DNA of 64,000 bases from Pictodentalium vernedei (GCA_031216915.1 CM062289.1:387974674-388038673); one strand, 5' to 3'; shown: positions 1 to 11,618, numbered from the stretch's first letter. A program made the numbers and translations. The notes: generated from the letters alone by a model not told the origin.

Positions 1-119
1 GGTTCATAAATACGACCTCTAGCCCGAGCCATAGCCAATTGTTGACGTACGGACAGACGGACAGACGGATGACGGGCCATGACAATAGCTCAAATTTGAC
101 TTCGTCAAAGTTGAGCTAA
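1..119 (+). mobile_element. 3' end of Helentron-like element, family A
   Basis: The window opens inside a copy of the family seen complete at 7193-9026. What remains is the end of the last core module, a GACGGACAGACGG microsatellite (about 50-72), then a hairpin (TTTGAC/GTCAAA with loop TTC) and the terminus GTTGAGCTAA. This order (tandem core, microsatellite, 3' hairpin, CTRR-like end) is that of non-autonomous Helitron/Helentron elements. No protein is encoded. Confidence 0.7.
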
Positions 120-204
120 AAATGATTCATACACTGCAATACAAAGGCTTTCTAAGATTTATGCCGATATGACTGTCAGACATGTTCTTCAATCGCTAAG
201 ATGT

Positions 205-397
205 GGGAAACAAGCTCTGTTTCACTGGTAAAATAGGACCCAGTCGCTAATGCTTGGGGTGCGAGTCCTCTAAAATAGGCAACATGGGGTATAAACGATT
301 GACTGACCTTGACTTTATTTTCATGTTGTGTTCATGATTAGCCATTGTGCAGAAGTATGTGACCTTAAACAACAATAAATAAATAATAAATAAATAA
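205..397 (+). mobile_element. SINE-like repeat (family 2), 3' part
   Basis: The body reads into a tail (GCCATTGTGCAGAAGTATGTG) and ends in an AATA-rich simple repeat (AATAAATAAATAATAAATAA). The same body and tail occur inverted at 2157-2392, and a body fragment lies at 29276-29440. The tail is shared with the tRNA-derived SINEs at 25565-25919 and 32729-33082, so two SINE bodies appear to use one 3' tail. I see no tRNA-like head in this copy. Confidence 0.6.
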
Positions 398-457
398 TTC
401 GCTAAGATTGCTAATTTGCTATTACGCAAACCACCAATGCAGGGACAACTGATTGAG

Positions 458-692
458 TTAACCCTTTACCCAACGCAGACGGTACTAAAATTTATTATTT
501 TAAATATAATTTTTTCAAATTTTTCAAAAAATTTCAACAAAACTATATCATGTGACCCCTCGTTGAAACGAGCTTGATGAGCTCGTTCCAACGAGGGGTC
601 ACATGATATGGTTTTGTTGACATTTTTTGAAAAATAATATTATTTCAACTGCTGAATTTGCATATTCGGCAATTCGTTGGGTAAAGAGTTAA
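458..692. mobile_element. TTAA-flanked foldback MITE, piggyBac-like
   Basis: The element begins TTAACCCTTTACCCAACG and ends CGTTGGGTAAAGAGTTAA. Its centre is a long palindrome whose arms contain ATCATGTGACCCCTCGTTG. TTAA flanks with termini beginning CCC are characteristic of the piggyBac superfamily; assignment is by ends only because no transposase is present. At least nine further copies or fragments lie in the window. Confidence 0.8.
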
Positions 693-807
693 CCCACTAA
701 GGCACGTTGCACTGTCTACGTCACCATGTCCAGTCACTGACTCAATCATTGAATGTATTTGGTTTTTCATATCATAACCCCTCTAGAAACAATTTGCACC
801 ATACACA

Positions 808-890
808 TGAGCAGTTGTATTTATGTTGGATTTTCATTAACGTGATCAGCACGTTCAGGAAAATCCAACATAAATACAACAACTGCACAA
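808..890. repeat. Foldback palindrome
   Basis: Two arms of about 25 bp (GCAGTTGTATTTATGTTGG and its complement) flank a ~25 bp centre containing ACGT...ACGT. It is probably the core of a degenerate MITE. Ends and target duplication are not clear. Confidence 0.6.
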
Positions 891-1246
891 GTCTGTGGCG
901 CAAACTGTGCTCTGAAACTTTGAAGTTTCAGTCACAAATGAGTGACACAGATTGATTCGAGGAAATAAGTATATCGAGGTACAGCAAACTTACTTTCGAG
1001 GGAGTAAGTAAATCGAGAGACAGCAAACTTACTATCTTATTAATGTGTCAGAGATGCGAGCCCATAAAAAAGAATGCATGTTGAACTGCATTATAATGCC
1101 ATAGTCAATGTTAAGCCCATGAAATTTGCTACAGCACACTGTTACAGAAGAGGAAATTTCTGAATTGAGAGGGCAGCATCGGCCATGAATTTAGGTGCCA
1201 GTGATGAAGAAATGTGCACAGCAGGGTATTTTGGACAAAAATAAAA
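891..1246. other. No gene seen
   Basis: Contains a short local duplication of an AGTAAGTA..TCGAG..ACAGCAAACTTACT motif (about 964-1030). Nothing else is recognisable. Confidence 0.5.
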
Positions 1247-1834
1247 CAAGGGCAACGCCCCCGGTCCCCCGACCAAGATGGCAAATTCAAGGGAGCTGTT
1301 AGGATGCAATTTGTTCGCAGAGCATGGCCATTTTTTAACTTGACCTGTATTTCCAACCAATTAAACAACATACTTAGTTTCGTTTCAATCAAATGATCCA
1401 AAGCAAAGTTATCATCCGGACAACACAAAAACCGTATTTTCTAAGTCGAAAAAGGGGAATAAATCCAGTAAAAATCAGTGGAGCGTGCCCATTTTCGAAC
1501 CTGACCTGCATTTCCACCCAAATAAGCGGCATACTAAATTTCGATTCAATCAAATAATCCTAACTAAAGTTATCATCCGGACAACACAAAAACTGTATTT
1601 TTTAAGTCGAAAAAGGGGAATAAATCCAGTAGAAATCAGTGGAGCGTGCCCATTTTCGAACTTGACCTGCATTTCCACCCAAGTAAGACACATACCAAAT
1701 TTAGTTTCAGTAAAATCATCCAAACTAAAGTTATCATCCGGACATGGGTGTGACGGACGGATGGACGCACGGACAGACGGACGGACGAACGGACACTGCC
1801 GATTACAATAGTCCCCCGAAGGGTCGGGGGACAA
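1247..1834 (+). mobile_element. Helentron-like non-autonomous element, family C
   Basis: The 5' end starts CAAGGGCAACGCCCC followed by GGTCCCCCGAC. The 3' end is GTCCCCCGAAGGGTCGGGGGACAA, a hairpin that repeats the 5' motif in inverted form (subterminal inverted repeat). Between them are three ~162-bp tandem units (starting near 1325, 1487, 1647) and a GACGGACGGATGG/GACAGACGGACGG microsatellite (about 1750-1792). Architecture matches families A, B, D and E although the sequence differs. The ORFs across the repeats have no recognisable domain. Confidence 0.7.
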
Positions 1835-2156
1835 TGAAATGGGTTGGATAACAAAAAACTGAAATTTAACTAACTTTGGTCTAAAACTGCAATTCAGTTT
1901 ATACCAATTGCTAATCAATGTTCCTGGATGGGGAGAAGACTGTGAATCAAACGTTTGAAAACAAAAAATACCCTGTATTTCGACAGTTTTCAAAGATAAT
2001 ATCATCACGTGCTGCATCACCATGTGAAACACAGAAAAAGATGATAGATATAAGAAATTCATGCAGTCCATGTCTGGAGGTATGTGCATACACATCAATA
2101 TTCCTTATCCAACCTAATATTAGAATTAGTGACAGAATTCAGTATTATTATTCATA

Positions 2157-2392
2157 TAATTATTGGTGTTTAAGGTCACATATTTTTGCACAATGGCTAA
2201 TCATGACCACAACATGAGTATTGACTCAAGACCAGAGGTGGGCGTTAATAAGCCATGTTGGCCATTTTATAAAGGGTTTGCACCTCCCAAGCATTGGTGA
2301 CTGGGTCCTTTTTTACCAGTAAAACAGAGCCTATTTACTGCAGTGAACAGGCACTGCTTTACTTCCCAGGGTTCCCGTAGCTGAAAAGTTTA
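2157..2392 (-). mobile_element. SINE-like repeat (family 2)
   Basis: Read on the minus strand this matches 205-397: a body with ACTGGTAAAAAAGGACCCAG and the tail GCCATTGTGCAAAAATATGTG. It extends further upstream than the other copy (TTCACTGCAGTAAATAGGCTC). A family 2 fragment also occurs at 29276-29440. Confidence 0.6.
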
Positions 2393-2486
2393 ATAGCACT
2401 ATATTTATGCGGTCACAAAATGCAGCCATAACAATTTTGTGACTTGTTCCAAATACATCATTTAAACAAAATCCATCAACCAATTT

Positions 2487-2996
2487 CAGAGATGGGCGGT
2501 ATTGAAATTTTAAGTTCTGTATCAGTATTTTTAGGGGGGTATACCATGGTATCGGTTTGGTATTCGGTATTTGACTTGACTAAGATTAGCTGATAGTACC
2601 AAAGGAGAATTCACACCATAAAAGTACAGAATAAGTTGATCTTGCATCATTCTACCACAGCACCACAAATGTCACTGAGCTAAACAGTGGCATTCTTTTG
2701 CCAACATAAATCATTTCTACAGTAATTTTTGACTTGTTCCAAGCACACCTTAAACTTTAAAGTCCTATTTCAAGCTTTTGTGATCTCAGAACATGTGTCA
2801 TTAACATGCCCTCATTAGGAGGTCCTGCTGACATTTGATAAATCATCTGAGCAGTGATTTCAAGATAAGTCTTGGCTAGAAATCATTGCTAAGCAACTGG
2901 ACATGTAGATGGTGTAGTGTAGTGAGCATTCAGGACAATTTCCCAGGCCATTAACCCTTTACCCCACGCAGACGATATCAAAATTTATTTTAATAT

Positions 2997-3030
<34 letters not shown>

Positions 3031-3415
3031 CAACTTTTTCAAAATATTTCCCAAGAAACCGTATCATGTGACCCCTCATTGGAATGAGCTCGACGAGCTC
3101 ATTCCAATGAGGGGTCACATGATATGGTTTCGTTGAAATTTTTTTAAATATATATTTTTTTTAAATACTTAATTTGTAAATTACGCGGACGGATGCAGCC
3201 GATTCATTAGGTAAAGGGTTGAGGGTTAACAGAACTTAAAAGAAAACGAGACTTCTTTCATGAAAATGAACCCTTGAACTGCAATTAAGCCTCAACAAGG
3301 CCTTATAAGTAGCAAATTTAGGAAAATATGAAAATTCTGACACTTTCAGTTTGTAGTAATGAGTTTGGTTCGGTTTTTCAGTATCCTCATGATATTGGTA
3401 TATTGCCCATCCCTA
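2487..3415 (+). mobile_element. hAT-like repeat (family G), copy 1
   Basis: Ends are inverted: GAGATGGGCGGTAT at the left and ATATTGCCCATCCC at the right. The interior matches the copy at 24909-25986 and, inverted, 4391-4905. The better copy has 16-bp termini (TAAAGATGGGCAGTATT) and an 8-bp imperfect target duplication, which suggests hAT. This copy was later hit by a TTAA-MITE (2951-3229). No transposase is present. Confidence 0.6.
2951..3229. mobile_element. TTAA foldback MITE with G30 tract
   Basis: Starts TTAACCCTTTACCCCACGC and ends GGTAAAGGGTT followed by GAGGGTTAA, so the terminal TTAA may be slightly rearranged. The central palindrome carries GTGACCCCTCATTGG. A homopolymer of about 30 G lies at 2999-3028 in place of AT-rich sequence in sister copies. 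The element interrupts the hAT-like repeat at 2487-3415. Confidence 0.75.
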
Positions 3416-3524
3416 ACTATTCCAACATAACATATATTGTAAATAATGAGTAAATGATGTGTAAAATCATTAATGTATTAGTTTGAAAATTAGTTCCCAC
3501 AAGAATGAAATAAATAGTCGATCA

Positions 3525-4090
3525 TAGAGCTGTAGGTTTTTAAATTTCTTGTTCGGTTTCGGTTTTGGTTTTTCAGGTGGAGTAAAACCTCAGTTCGGTT
3601 CGGTTTTCGGTTTGTTCATGAGGCCAAATGAAATTCAATAAAACTCATTCTTATGTCCGGAGTCATAACTGAATGGCAGTGAAACTGAGTGAAACTCAAA
3701 TGAATGCCCGAAATAAGCTATAATACATGAAGAATCAGGAAGTCCAATATAATAATTACCTAAATATACAGAACTTTTATTGTGCTTGGCCATTTTTCAA
3801 GGTCTGACACCTACACGCAACTTGAGGAAAGCTGCAAACACAACTAAACTGAAGTGTCGGAAACTCACAGAATGTAGCCTTCCCAGAGTAGTGAGAGTAC
3901 CCAGACACTGCCATTGGCAGTGTCTGGGTACTCTCACTACTCTGGGATGGCTACATTCTGTGAATTTCTGCAGCAAGAGAATATTTAATAAAAAACGAAA
4001 AACCTTCGATTACGGGATGTCAACGGTTTCGGTTTCGGTTTTAAAAAAAACTAAAAACCTTGGTTCGGTTTTGGTTAATCTACAGCTCTA
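3525..4090. mobile_element. hAT-like foldback MITE with 8-bp target duplication
   Basis: Termini TAGAGCTGTAG and CTACAGCTCTA are inverted repeats followed inwards by many GGTTCGGTTTTGG-like copies. Flanks are GTCGATCA (3517-3524) and GTCAATCA (4091-4098), 7 of 8 identical, as expected for hAT. The centre (about 3860-3970) is a ~100-bp near-perfect palindrome built on CCCAGAGTAGTGAGAGTACC. Non-coding. Confidence 0.75.
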
Positions 4091-4390
4091 GTCAATCATC
4101 TCAATTTTCTCATTTATTATTCTTTGCAAAAACTCATTGATTGTGATCTATATTATATTAAACGACAGGATAAATTCCGGACTTTTTCACTCTGACATCA
4201 AGTGATTCAATTGATAAAATTACCGAAGGACCAATGCAGCAATTCTATAGTTCAATTACCAAACAGATAAAATTACAGGAAATTCTATGCAAATACATGC
4301 ACAAGGAGTAATGCTGCAATTCTATTGGTCAATAATCTAGCGCATCTTTGAATTTTTCAAAATTAGCGGTAGTAAACCCTGTGTCGAAAT

Positions 4391-4905
4391 TCTGTAGCGT
4401 ATTTCACTGCTCAGGTGATTTATCCAGTGTCAGCAGGACACCCTAATGATGGCATGTTAATGGTACATGTTCTGAGATTGCAAAAGCCTGAAATAGGCCT
4501 TTGAAGGTTGACGTTTGTTTAGAATAAGTCACAACGTTACTGTGGATATGATTTATGTTGGCAAAAGAATGTTCATGTTGAGCTCATTGGTAGTGGCCTT
4601 TGTGGCACTGTGGTACAATGAGACAAAAACAACTTATGCTGTATATTCCTGATGTGAATAGTCATTTGGTACTATCAGAAAATCTCAGTCAAGTCGAATT
4701 ATTTGTTTGTTTTTTGGAGGGATTTAACAACACTTTTGACAGCCAGGATCACCTCGTGACAGACATTTTTACAGGAGGAGGAAGCCAGAGTACCCAGAAA
4801 GAATTACTGAGCAGAGGCGAGCAACTGTCAGTCTACCCAAGTCAAGTCAGACACTGAATACCGAACCGATACCGCGCCTCTCCCCCTAAAAATATCGAAC
4901 CCGTT
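4391..4905 (-). mobile_element. hAT-like repeat (family G), partial inverted copy
   Basis: On the minus strand it reads GATATTTTTAGGGGG...GGTATCGG and continues through CCACAGTGCCACAAAGG and TCTCAGAACATGT, colinear with 2530-2860 of copy 1. Its outer end is missing and it abuts the RNase H region of the retroelement near 4905, so it truncates that element. A SINE fragment sits inside it. Confidence 0.65.
4696..4839 (-). mobile_element. 5'-truncated SINE with target duplication
   Basis: On the minus strand it matches the 3' half of the tRNA-derived SINE (GCTCAGTAATTCTTTCTGGG, CTTCCTCC, then tail). It is bounded by the 9-bp direct repeat AGTCAAGTC at 4687-4695 and 4840-4848, and copy 1 of the surrounding hAT-like repeat runs through this point without it (ACTTGACTAAGATT). 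Confidence 0.7.
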
Positions 4906-6080
4906 ACCAAAGTCAAAATTCCATTTATCGTACCGCCCTGGTTCCAAATGGAAGTGACCACTGTCGAACTGTCTGACAACAGAAGGACCTGACAATTCCA
5001 AAGGTGGGGGATCCACTGCCGGAAATTCAGAAGAATAGCAAGAAGCTCCTTCTGGTTGATGTGAATAGCTGCTTGATCCTGGTCCCATACACCATGAAGG
5101 GAAAGACCAGAGGATCCAACGTCGCGCATCATCCAAGATTGCTGGCATCAAAGTGAAATGCTGGTAACTGAAGCACCAGATCCAGAGGATCGACATTCGG
5201 CCTCCAATGACTGAGAAAAGGTTGGAGAGGTCTGACATGCAGCTGACCTAAAGGAATCGCCACTGTATTCAGCTGAGTATGGAAGTCCATCCACAAATGA
5301 CAAAACAACTGAGAAGGGACCATTTCCGACTTCTCTTCATTGACTCTGAACCCTAGCAACGTGAGCAGTATGTCGAAGAATATCATTGGAGTTAGTACTT
5401 CTGGAGGATATCATCCAGATAGGTAAGTAATCACCCTGGACTGAGTGCAATGGAAGGCTATCACATGCTACATCAGTCGAATGGAGGTCCAAGGAGCCAG
5501 AAAAGCGAACCTGTGAAACTTTTGCGATGTCCGATGAATTGGAACATGAAAGTAAAGTGACGTGCAGGTCAATGCTGGAAGCTAAATCTCCCTGGTGAAT
5601 GGAGCTGCAAACTGACCTGAATGTCTCCATGCTGAACTTTGAGAGCAATGGTAGACTGGTTCAGAATACTCATATCGATAACCAGTTGGAGTCGGCCATC
5701 CTTCTTCAGCACCAAGAACAGGAGGGAATAAAATCCCACTGAATGATGGTTCTTGACAACCTTGATCGCCCCCTTTGACTCCGTGATCAAAAGTTCCCAA
5801 TGTTGAACATCTAAAGGAACCTGGGTTGGAAGAGGCACTCTCGACAGAGTGGGGTGCCTCCGAAAGAATATCCGCAGACTGGCTCAAACATCTAACACCC
5901 AAGGATCGGATGTGATCGTGGCCCAACAGTCTGAAAACTCAGATATCCCTCCTCCAACCTGGGACGAATCAAGGTGAGGGCCTTCATTTTGAGCCCCGGC
6001 GAGAGAAACCACCTCCTCTGCTAGGTGAAGGATCCTGAGACCTCCCTTTGGACTGCTGACGCTTACCCTTACCACGTGAG
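4842..6080 (-). pseudogene. DIRS-like retroelement, reverse transcriptase and RNase H, decayed
   Basis: Minus-strand reading in three shifting frames gives, in order: a pre-RT segment with ATITSDPWVLDV (near 5890-5920); an RT start GFYSLLFLVLKKDGRL (near 5700-5745) followed by VIDMSILNQ; the catalytic YLDD at 5410-5421; then GFRVNEEKSEMVPSQ (about 5300-5350); then an RNase H stretch with INQKELLAILLNF and LLSDSSTVVTSIWNQGGT ending near 4905. The GFYS..KKDG.L, GF.VN.EKS and QGGT motifs are those of DIRS-type elements. Frameshifts and stops separate the blocks. A tyrosine recombinase, which DIRS elements carry downstream, is absent: the sequence switches to a hAT-like repeat. A Ty3-like origin is less likely. 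Confidence 0.7.
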
Positions 6081-6746
6081 TAAGAGAAAGAAGCAGAAGA
6101 AAGAGGATCAGTCCTTGGCTTCACAGAGGAAGCAAAGGGGCATCTGTTCGGCTTGAAGTGCCCCTGGCCGCCAACAGAAGGCGGATCAAGCTGGTGAAGC
6201 AGCAGCTAACCTTTGGAATGCCGCAGGACGCCGTCCTGGACCATTGCCACGGAATCATGGAATAGTCGTGGACCCACCAAAGAAGCGGATCGAAGAGAGG
6301 CTTCCTGCCCTTCAGGAAGGGAATGGCTTGTGACCAACACAGCATCCCGGCGAACTAATTCCAAATTAGCCGTGTTACAGGCATGCATGTAAGATGCATG
6401 AGCATCTTAGAGATCACACGCAAAGGAGCCTGTATGTCGTCAAACTTTTCTGGAGGCAGATAAGCAGCCAAGGCAGAGACAATGTGATCCGAGCGAGAAA
6501 GCATGCCTTGCATCTCTCTGCATAAACCCAACATGGACTCCAAAGTCGGCATAGGAATAATGGCCGACTTGGGCTTGGAGTCCTGATCCAAGACCGTCAA
6601 AGTCTTGCAGACCGACGGACTGGTGGAATCGTAGGAACGATAACGCACAGGGAGCTAAAAGGTATCAGCCTAATGAAGAACGAAGTCTTCATAGCCTTGG
6701 AACTCAGCTTGGAGTCCAATGCTGCAAAAGAAGCCTTCCCAAATTT
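6081..6746 (-). pseudogene. DIRS-like retroelement, gag-like segment, decayed
   Basis: Lies directly upstream of the RT on the same strand. Recoverable blocks are FGKASFAALDSKLSSKAMKT (near 6660-6740), then PTLESMLGLCREMQGMLSRS and SALAAYLPPEKF (about 6355-6648), then NLELVRRDAVLVTSHSLPEG (about 6290-6370). The helical leucine-rich character and RRDAVL/SLPE motifs fit gag-like proteins of DIRS elements as I recall them. Frameshifted. The upstream part lies beyond a 2.8 kb insertion. Confidence 0.5.
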
Positions 6747-9576
6747 AAATTTAAGGTAACCCATTTAATGGGTTACCTTAAGAATTTTTCGGTAACCCAT
6801 ATTATATAAGGTAACCCTTTTCATCGACATACTGATAATGCCAACCAAATAAAGATTAACTACATAATTTTATGATAAATGTAACATGAAGGAAGCCTAG
6901 GTTATCAGATAAGAAGATACACTCCAACATATATGACAAATTGGACAGTTTCGTATTTAACCCTTTAGCTAACATAACGTCCCAAATGGGAACGTTACGC
7001 TGCCTCCTTTTGAATCTCCTTCCATTTTTGGCTACACACCAAGCACTTTAAATTAAAAAGTTTTCCATCGACCTCAAAACTAAAATCAGTTGAATTTGGC
7101 CACTTTTTGAATGTCTTCACGCTCACGGACTCGGTCGTTTGTTTCACTTTTAATTTACTTAACATGGTTTGTATGTAAGTATTTTATGCACAAATGAAAG
7201 TGTCAATGACACTGTAGCTCAACTTGTCAAGACAAAGACATGTACATGTATAGTATGTGACACAGCAATGACAAACATCTAGGTAATGACCTGATAACAA
7301 AGGTACATATAAAGTATTGTAACGGTCTGTACATAAATACTGACTGTTGCCTGTAACAAATGTATAGGTAAAGTATTGTAAAGGTGAGTGACAGTCAGAT
7401 GCTAAACTAGAAAAAAATCTTTGAGTCCCAGAGTAGGTCTGACTGAACCCCAAAATATTTGTTCTCATAGCACAGTGATAACAAAGGCACCCCAAAACAC
7501 ACTCGTTCCTGTCCCAAGGTGAAGACAAAAGTACCCAAGAAGTTTTGTGAAGATCAGTTCATAAATACGAGCTGTATAGAACTTGTGACAAAAAACTGAT
7601 TGGACCTAATTTCGGTACAAAATGGCCACTGGCAGCCATCTTGAATTTTGGACCGTACCCAGAAACACTCATTCTCATCCCAAGGTGATAACAAAGGTAC
7701 CCAAGAAGTTTTGTGAAGATCGGTTCATAAATACAGCCTCTACCCTGAGCCGTATTGACATGTGTGCTTACATTGTGTAAGTGGCACTGAATAAATCAAA
7801 GTTCATCTAATTTGCATAATTTCTGCACAAAAAAAAACCCCTTAGAATATGTGATGTATTCCATGTTACTAAACATTCATACAAAAATTTATTCAAATCA
7901 GAACTTTCCTACAGAAGTTCTGTACAAAAGACTGATTGCACTAATTTTGGTACAAAATGGCTGCTGGTGGCCATCTTGAATTTCGGACCACACCCAAAAA
8001 CACTCGCTCTCATCCCATGGTGATAACAAAGGTACCCAAGAAGTTTCGTAAAGATTGGTTCATAAATATGGCCTCTAGTCTGAGCTGTATAGAAGTTGTG
8101 TACAAAAAACTGATTAGACCTAATTTCGGTACAAAATGGCCACTGGCAGCCATCTTGAATTTTAGACCACACCCAGAAACACTCGTTCTCGTCCCAAGGT
8201 GATAACAAAGGTACCCAAGACATTTCGTGAAGATCAGTTCATAAATACAGACTCCAGTCTGAGCCGTATTGACATGTGTACTTACTGCGTGTAAGTCGCA
8301 ATGAAAAAATCAAAGTTCATCTAATTTGCATAATTTCTGCACGAGAAAAAAACCCGTATTATATGTGATGTATCCCATGGTACTAAACATTCACACAAAA
8401 AATTATTCAAATCAGCGCTTTCATATGGAAGTTCTGTGCAAAAATCTGATTGCACCTAATTTTGTACAAAATGGCTGCCAACGGCCATCTTGAATTTTGG
8501 ACCGGACCCCAAAACACTCGTTCTCGTCCCACGGTGATACCAAAGGTACCCAAGAAGTTTCGTAAAGATCGGTTCATAAATACGGCCTCTAGCCCGAGCC
8601 GTATTGGCATTTGCACTTACAGTGCTGAAAGTAACCCCAAAAAACATCAAAATTAGTCTAATTTGCACAATTTACGCACGAGAAAAAAACCCGTATTATA
8701 TGTGATGTATCCCATGGTACTAAACATTCATACAAAAAATTATTCAAATCAGAGCTTTCATATGGAAGTTCTGTACAAAAAACAGATTTCTGCATCGTCG
8801 GTACAAAATGGCGGCTGGCAGCCATCTTGAATTTCGGACCGCACCCAAAAACACTCGTTCTCGTCCCACGGTCATAACAAAGGTACCCAAGAAGTTTCGT
8901 AAAGATCGGTTCATAAATACGGCCTCTAGCCCGAGCCGTATCCAATTGTTGACGTATGGACAGACGGACAGACGGACGACGGGCCATGACAAAAGCTCAA
9001 ATTTGGCTTCGCCAAAGTTGAGCTAAAAATTGCGTGTTTACACTTTTACTGTCATTCATTCAATAGAATGCTGAAACGCGGAGCGCTACTCTCACTATTT
9101 CGAAAGTACATGTGTAACGGTGTTTGTCCCGGTTAATTAACATAATATTCATGCGATTTTTGTGTCACTTTTGCGATAATATTTATAAAAATAGTAAAAT
9201 ATTTAAAGTGTTTTTTGCAAGGGAAACTATACTTATATTCTTTTATTTAGAAAATGCTAAAACATTAGTTTGACATTGGAAATTTATTGCAAAAATGAAA
9301 GGTCAACATCGAGCATGGCGTTGAAGACAATTGCGCACGATCGCTGCGCAGTTATTTTCAACATCCGCAAGACAAACACAGAATCACTGGTCTATAAATA
9401 TATTTAGCTCAGTGCATAGAATCAATTATGACAGAATGAATTCGGAATTTCTGATGACGAAATAAAATCACACTGATCTGAGCATGATTTTTTGGGATCA
9501 CTTTTATTTGTTTGGTTTACATGTTTTAATTTGGGTGAACGGAAAAATGGCTCGCCTTAAAAAAATTTAGGTAACC
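6747..9576. mobile_element. Composite insertion splitting the retroelement
   Basis: The retroelement reading stops at 6746 and retroelement-like minus-strand sequence resumes near 9577. The junctions carry an imperfect direct repeat, AAATTTAAGGTAACC (6747-6761) and AAATTTAGGTAACC (9563-9576), a possible target duplication. The left edge has a hairpin (GGTAACCCATTTAATGGGTTACC). Inside are a segment opening TTAACCCTTTAGCTAACATAACG-like near 6958, a whole family A element and about 500 bp (9027-9562) in which I recognise nothing. Confidence 0.45.
7193..9026 (+). mobile_element. Helentron-like non-autonomous element, family A (complete)
   Basis: The 5' end is AATGAAAGTGTCAATGACAC, a hairpin, followed by TGTAGCTCAACTTG. 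The 3' end is hairpin TTTGGC-TTC-GCCAAA then GTTGAGCTAA. TAGCTCAACTT and AAGTTGAGCTA form the subterminal inverted repeats. The core has six modules of roughly 170 or 340 bp (recurrent AAAGGTACCCAAGAAGTTT at about 7515, 7693, 8029, 8206, 8542, 8879), and a GACAGACGGACAGACGG microsatellite (8949-8975). The copy at 36386-38207 is colinear over its whole length. Reading frames across the modules recur only because the DNA recurs; none resembles a protein. Confidence 0.75.
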
Positions 9577-11070
9577 TTTGGGCGAACGAAATGACTGTTT
9601 GCCCCATTCGGGAAGGCCTGAAAAGCTTCAACCACTTGTACCGACTGGTACAGTCGAAGGTGCCCAGAAGCAGGTTGCTCCACAGGCTGTAGGCACGAGA
9701 CCGATGATCGCGGCCTGGCTGAAACCTCAGGCTGGTCTGATGGTTTGAAGAACTCAAAAACACAAAGTCAAGAGCTGCCCCCAAGTCAGAAGACTGATGG
9801 CTCTCAACATCAGGTGTGTCTGACCCATTGCCTGAGCCAGAAGATACATAGCCCATGTAGGGCATACGAGCTGATGCCTCCCATGGTGTTGGAACACCAG
9901 GGGGATCAGAAAGCAGCGGTCTGCTTCCAATCCCGGGAGGTGGTGCCATGGAGGGCACTTGGAAGCCTCGCTGGAGGCAACGGGAAGGCTCTTGAAAAGA
10001 ACATGCGTGATCAAGGAGGGTCCTCCCTGAGCTCACAACCTGTATCTGCCGGTTCGACATTGGAACGGCCCAGCAAAGTGGCTTCGCATCTGACCCTCTA
10101 AACCAGAGAAGGGTCATGATCTTCTAGAACACCCAACACGGGGCAACGGGTGGCAGCCGAAACATCTGAATACAGATGCTTATAGGGGTATGAAATACCT
10201 TGAGGAACTGAAGTACAGGAACTCAGGACAGTCACCGCAGACCTCTGAGGGACAAAAGGTCCAGGCTGCTCAAAAATGCGAGAGACCTTAGCAGAGGGAT
10301 CGGCCAGCAACCACTTCCGACTTTACGGAGTTGAAGCCAGGGAAGGTTGAGGCCGATATCCCACGTCCAACAAACAGAAATCCCTGCAGGGATAAGCCGA
10401 GGCTGGCTGAAATGGAGACCAATGACATCAGGGCAGAGTAGCAGCAGTGACAGCCTCAGATGTCAACTGGAGGGGGACAGTAGTCCCGGAACCAGGCATC
10501 TATTCACCAGAAAGTCACCAGCTACCACGGTATCCACACCATAAAAAGACTGCAAAACCCCCAGGAGGGGGTATAACTCTCTCCAGACAGAGTGGAATCG
10601 GGAGGACCCAAACGACAGCATTCCCCTTCCCGTCTTTCAATAGAACACCCAAATAAAGTGGAGCATGAATAATGGGAAACTTCAACATGCCAAGACAACA
10701 AAAATGGCCCGCAAGGTATCGTCCTAGGAATATCTGATGACATCAATGTAGATGGGAAGGTGAATCCAAAGAAAAAATAAATCAGGACACCCCCAGCTAC
10801 CAGAGTAAGGTGGCAGGAAACAAAGGCCCAACGGGAACAGAAAAGTACCCTATCAGCCAAAAGGGAACTAGCAGAAATTCTACCCTCAACAGAGGGGAGA
10901 AAAGCTGCCACAACAACCCCCAGCGGACACCTAACTCAGTTAAAAGCAGAACCCAAAGGGTTAGCATTAATGAACAAAAGACCGAAACAGCATGGTACGC
11001 GAAAATCGCACACGAAATCGAGAGATTTATGTATGTCTGGATAGTGAAGAAACAGCTATGAATCCACAAT
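9557..11070 (-). pseudogene. Upstream part of the DIRS-like retroelement
   Basis: Placed by strand and position upstream of the gag-like block. A minus-strand frame of 186 codons (9557-10117) is serine- and proline-rich (PPGVPTPWEASARMPYMGYV). Farther upstream are short frames (10098-10310, 10522-10911) with FGCSIERREGECCRLGPPDS. No domain is recognised and the region may be mostly untranslated leader. I infer that it belongs with the gag-RT block because the 2.8 kb segment between them looks inserted. Confidence 0.35.
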
Positions 11071-11229
11071 TCAGAACATGAAACATCGTTAACATCGGGT
11101 CAAAGGTATCACTGTTGAAGAGCAAAATGATCCGCATCCTGTAAGATGTCAGAAAAAATAGAATGACACGTTGGTTATACATCTGCGCACTTGTTCTGGA
11201 AGCCGTGGATAAGTGCAAGGAGAAGAGTG

Positions 11230-11614
11230 TTCCCTACTAGGTGCGCGCCGGTTGCACTCGACATAGTTTTGGCTTATTTTTTCTTGGTGCTTTTGCACCA
11301 CTTTTCTTTCCCAAATCGCTTGGGAAAGAAGAAAATAGAGAGTATTTTTCCAAGTTAGGGACTTCCACTGTAATGCAAGCCTGCTGTAAACAATTGTGAT
11401 GTAGGTTGATAAGAAATGGCCATCTGAAATTTTTTTTCATAAAAAATTGCCAGGCATGGACTTTCAATAATGTCTGATCAATGGTGAAAATCAGAAACGC
11501 CAACATTCAACCATCTCTGTATTGGAGATACAGGTGGTAACAGGTAAGAGGGACAGACAGGCAGACAGACAGATGGCATGCAATCCAATTCACTGTGAAA
11601 CAGTGGGGGACTAA
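11230..11614 (+). mobile_element. Helentron-like element 3' end, family D
   Basis: Ends with microsatellite GACAGACAGGCAGACAGACAG (11552-11572), hairpin CACTGTGAAACAGTG, then GGGGGACTAA followed by T. Upstream is a small hairpin with CTTTCCCAAATCGCTTGGGAAAG (about 11305-11330). The 5' boundary is uncertain. Confidence 0.5.
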
Positions 11615-11618
11615 TAAA

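Noticed and set aside
3000..3028. G30 tract as a telomere or quadruplex element
   Set aside because: A pure homopolymer in the middle of a MITE with no telomere-like repeat; slippage or sequencing error is simpler.
7184..9026. Repeated reading frames on both strands across family A modules (also 36380-38224, 13736-13966, 17015-17645), with recurring KVPKKFRKDRFINTASSPS-like or RIYEPIFTKLLGYLCY-like peptides
   Set aside because: They recur because the DNA module recurs, are open on both strands at once, differ in length between copies and match no protein domain. They are shadows of a non-coding repeat.
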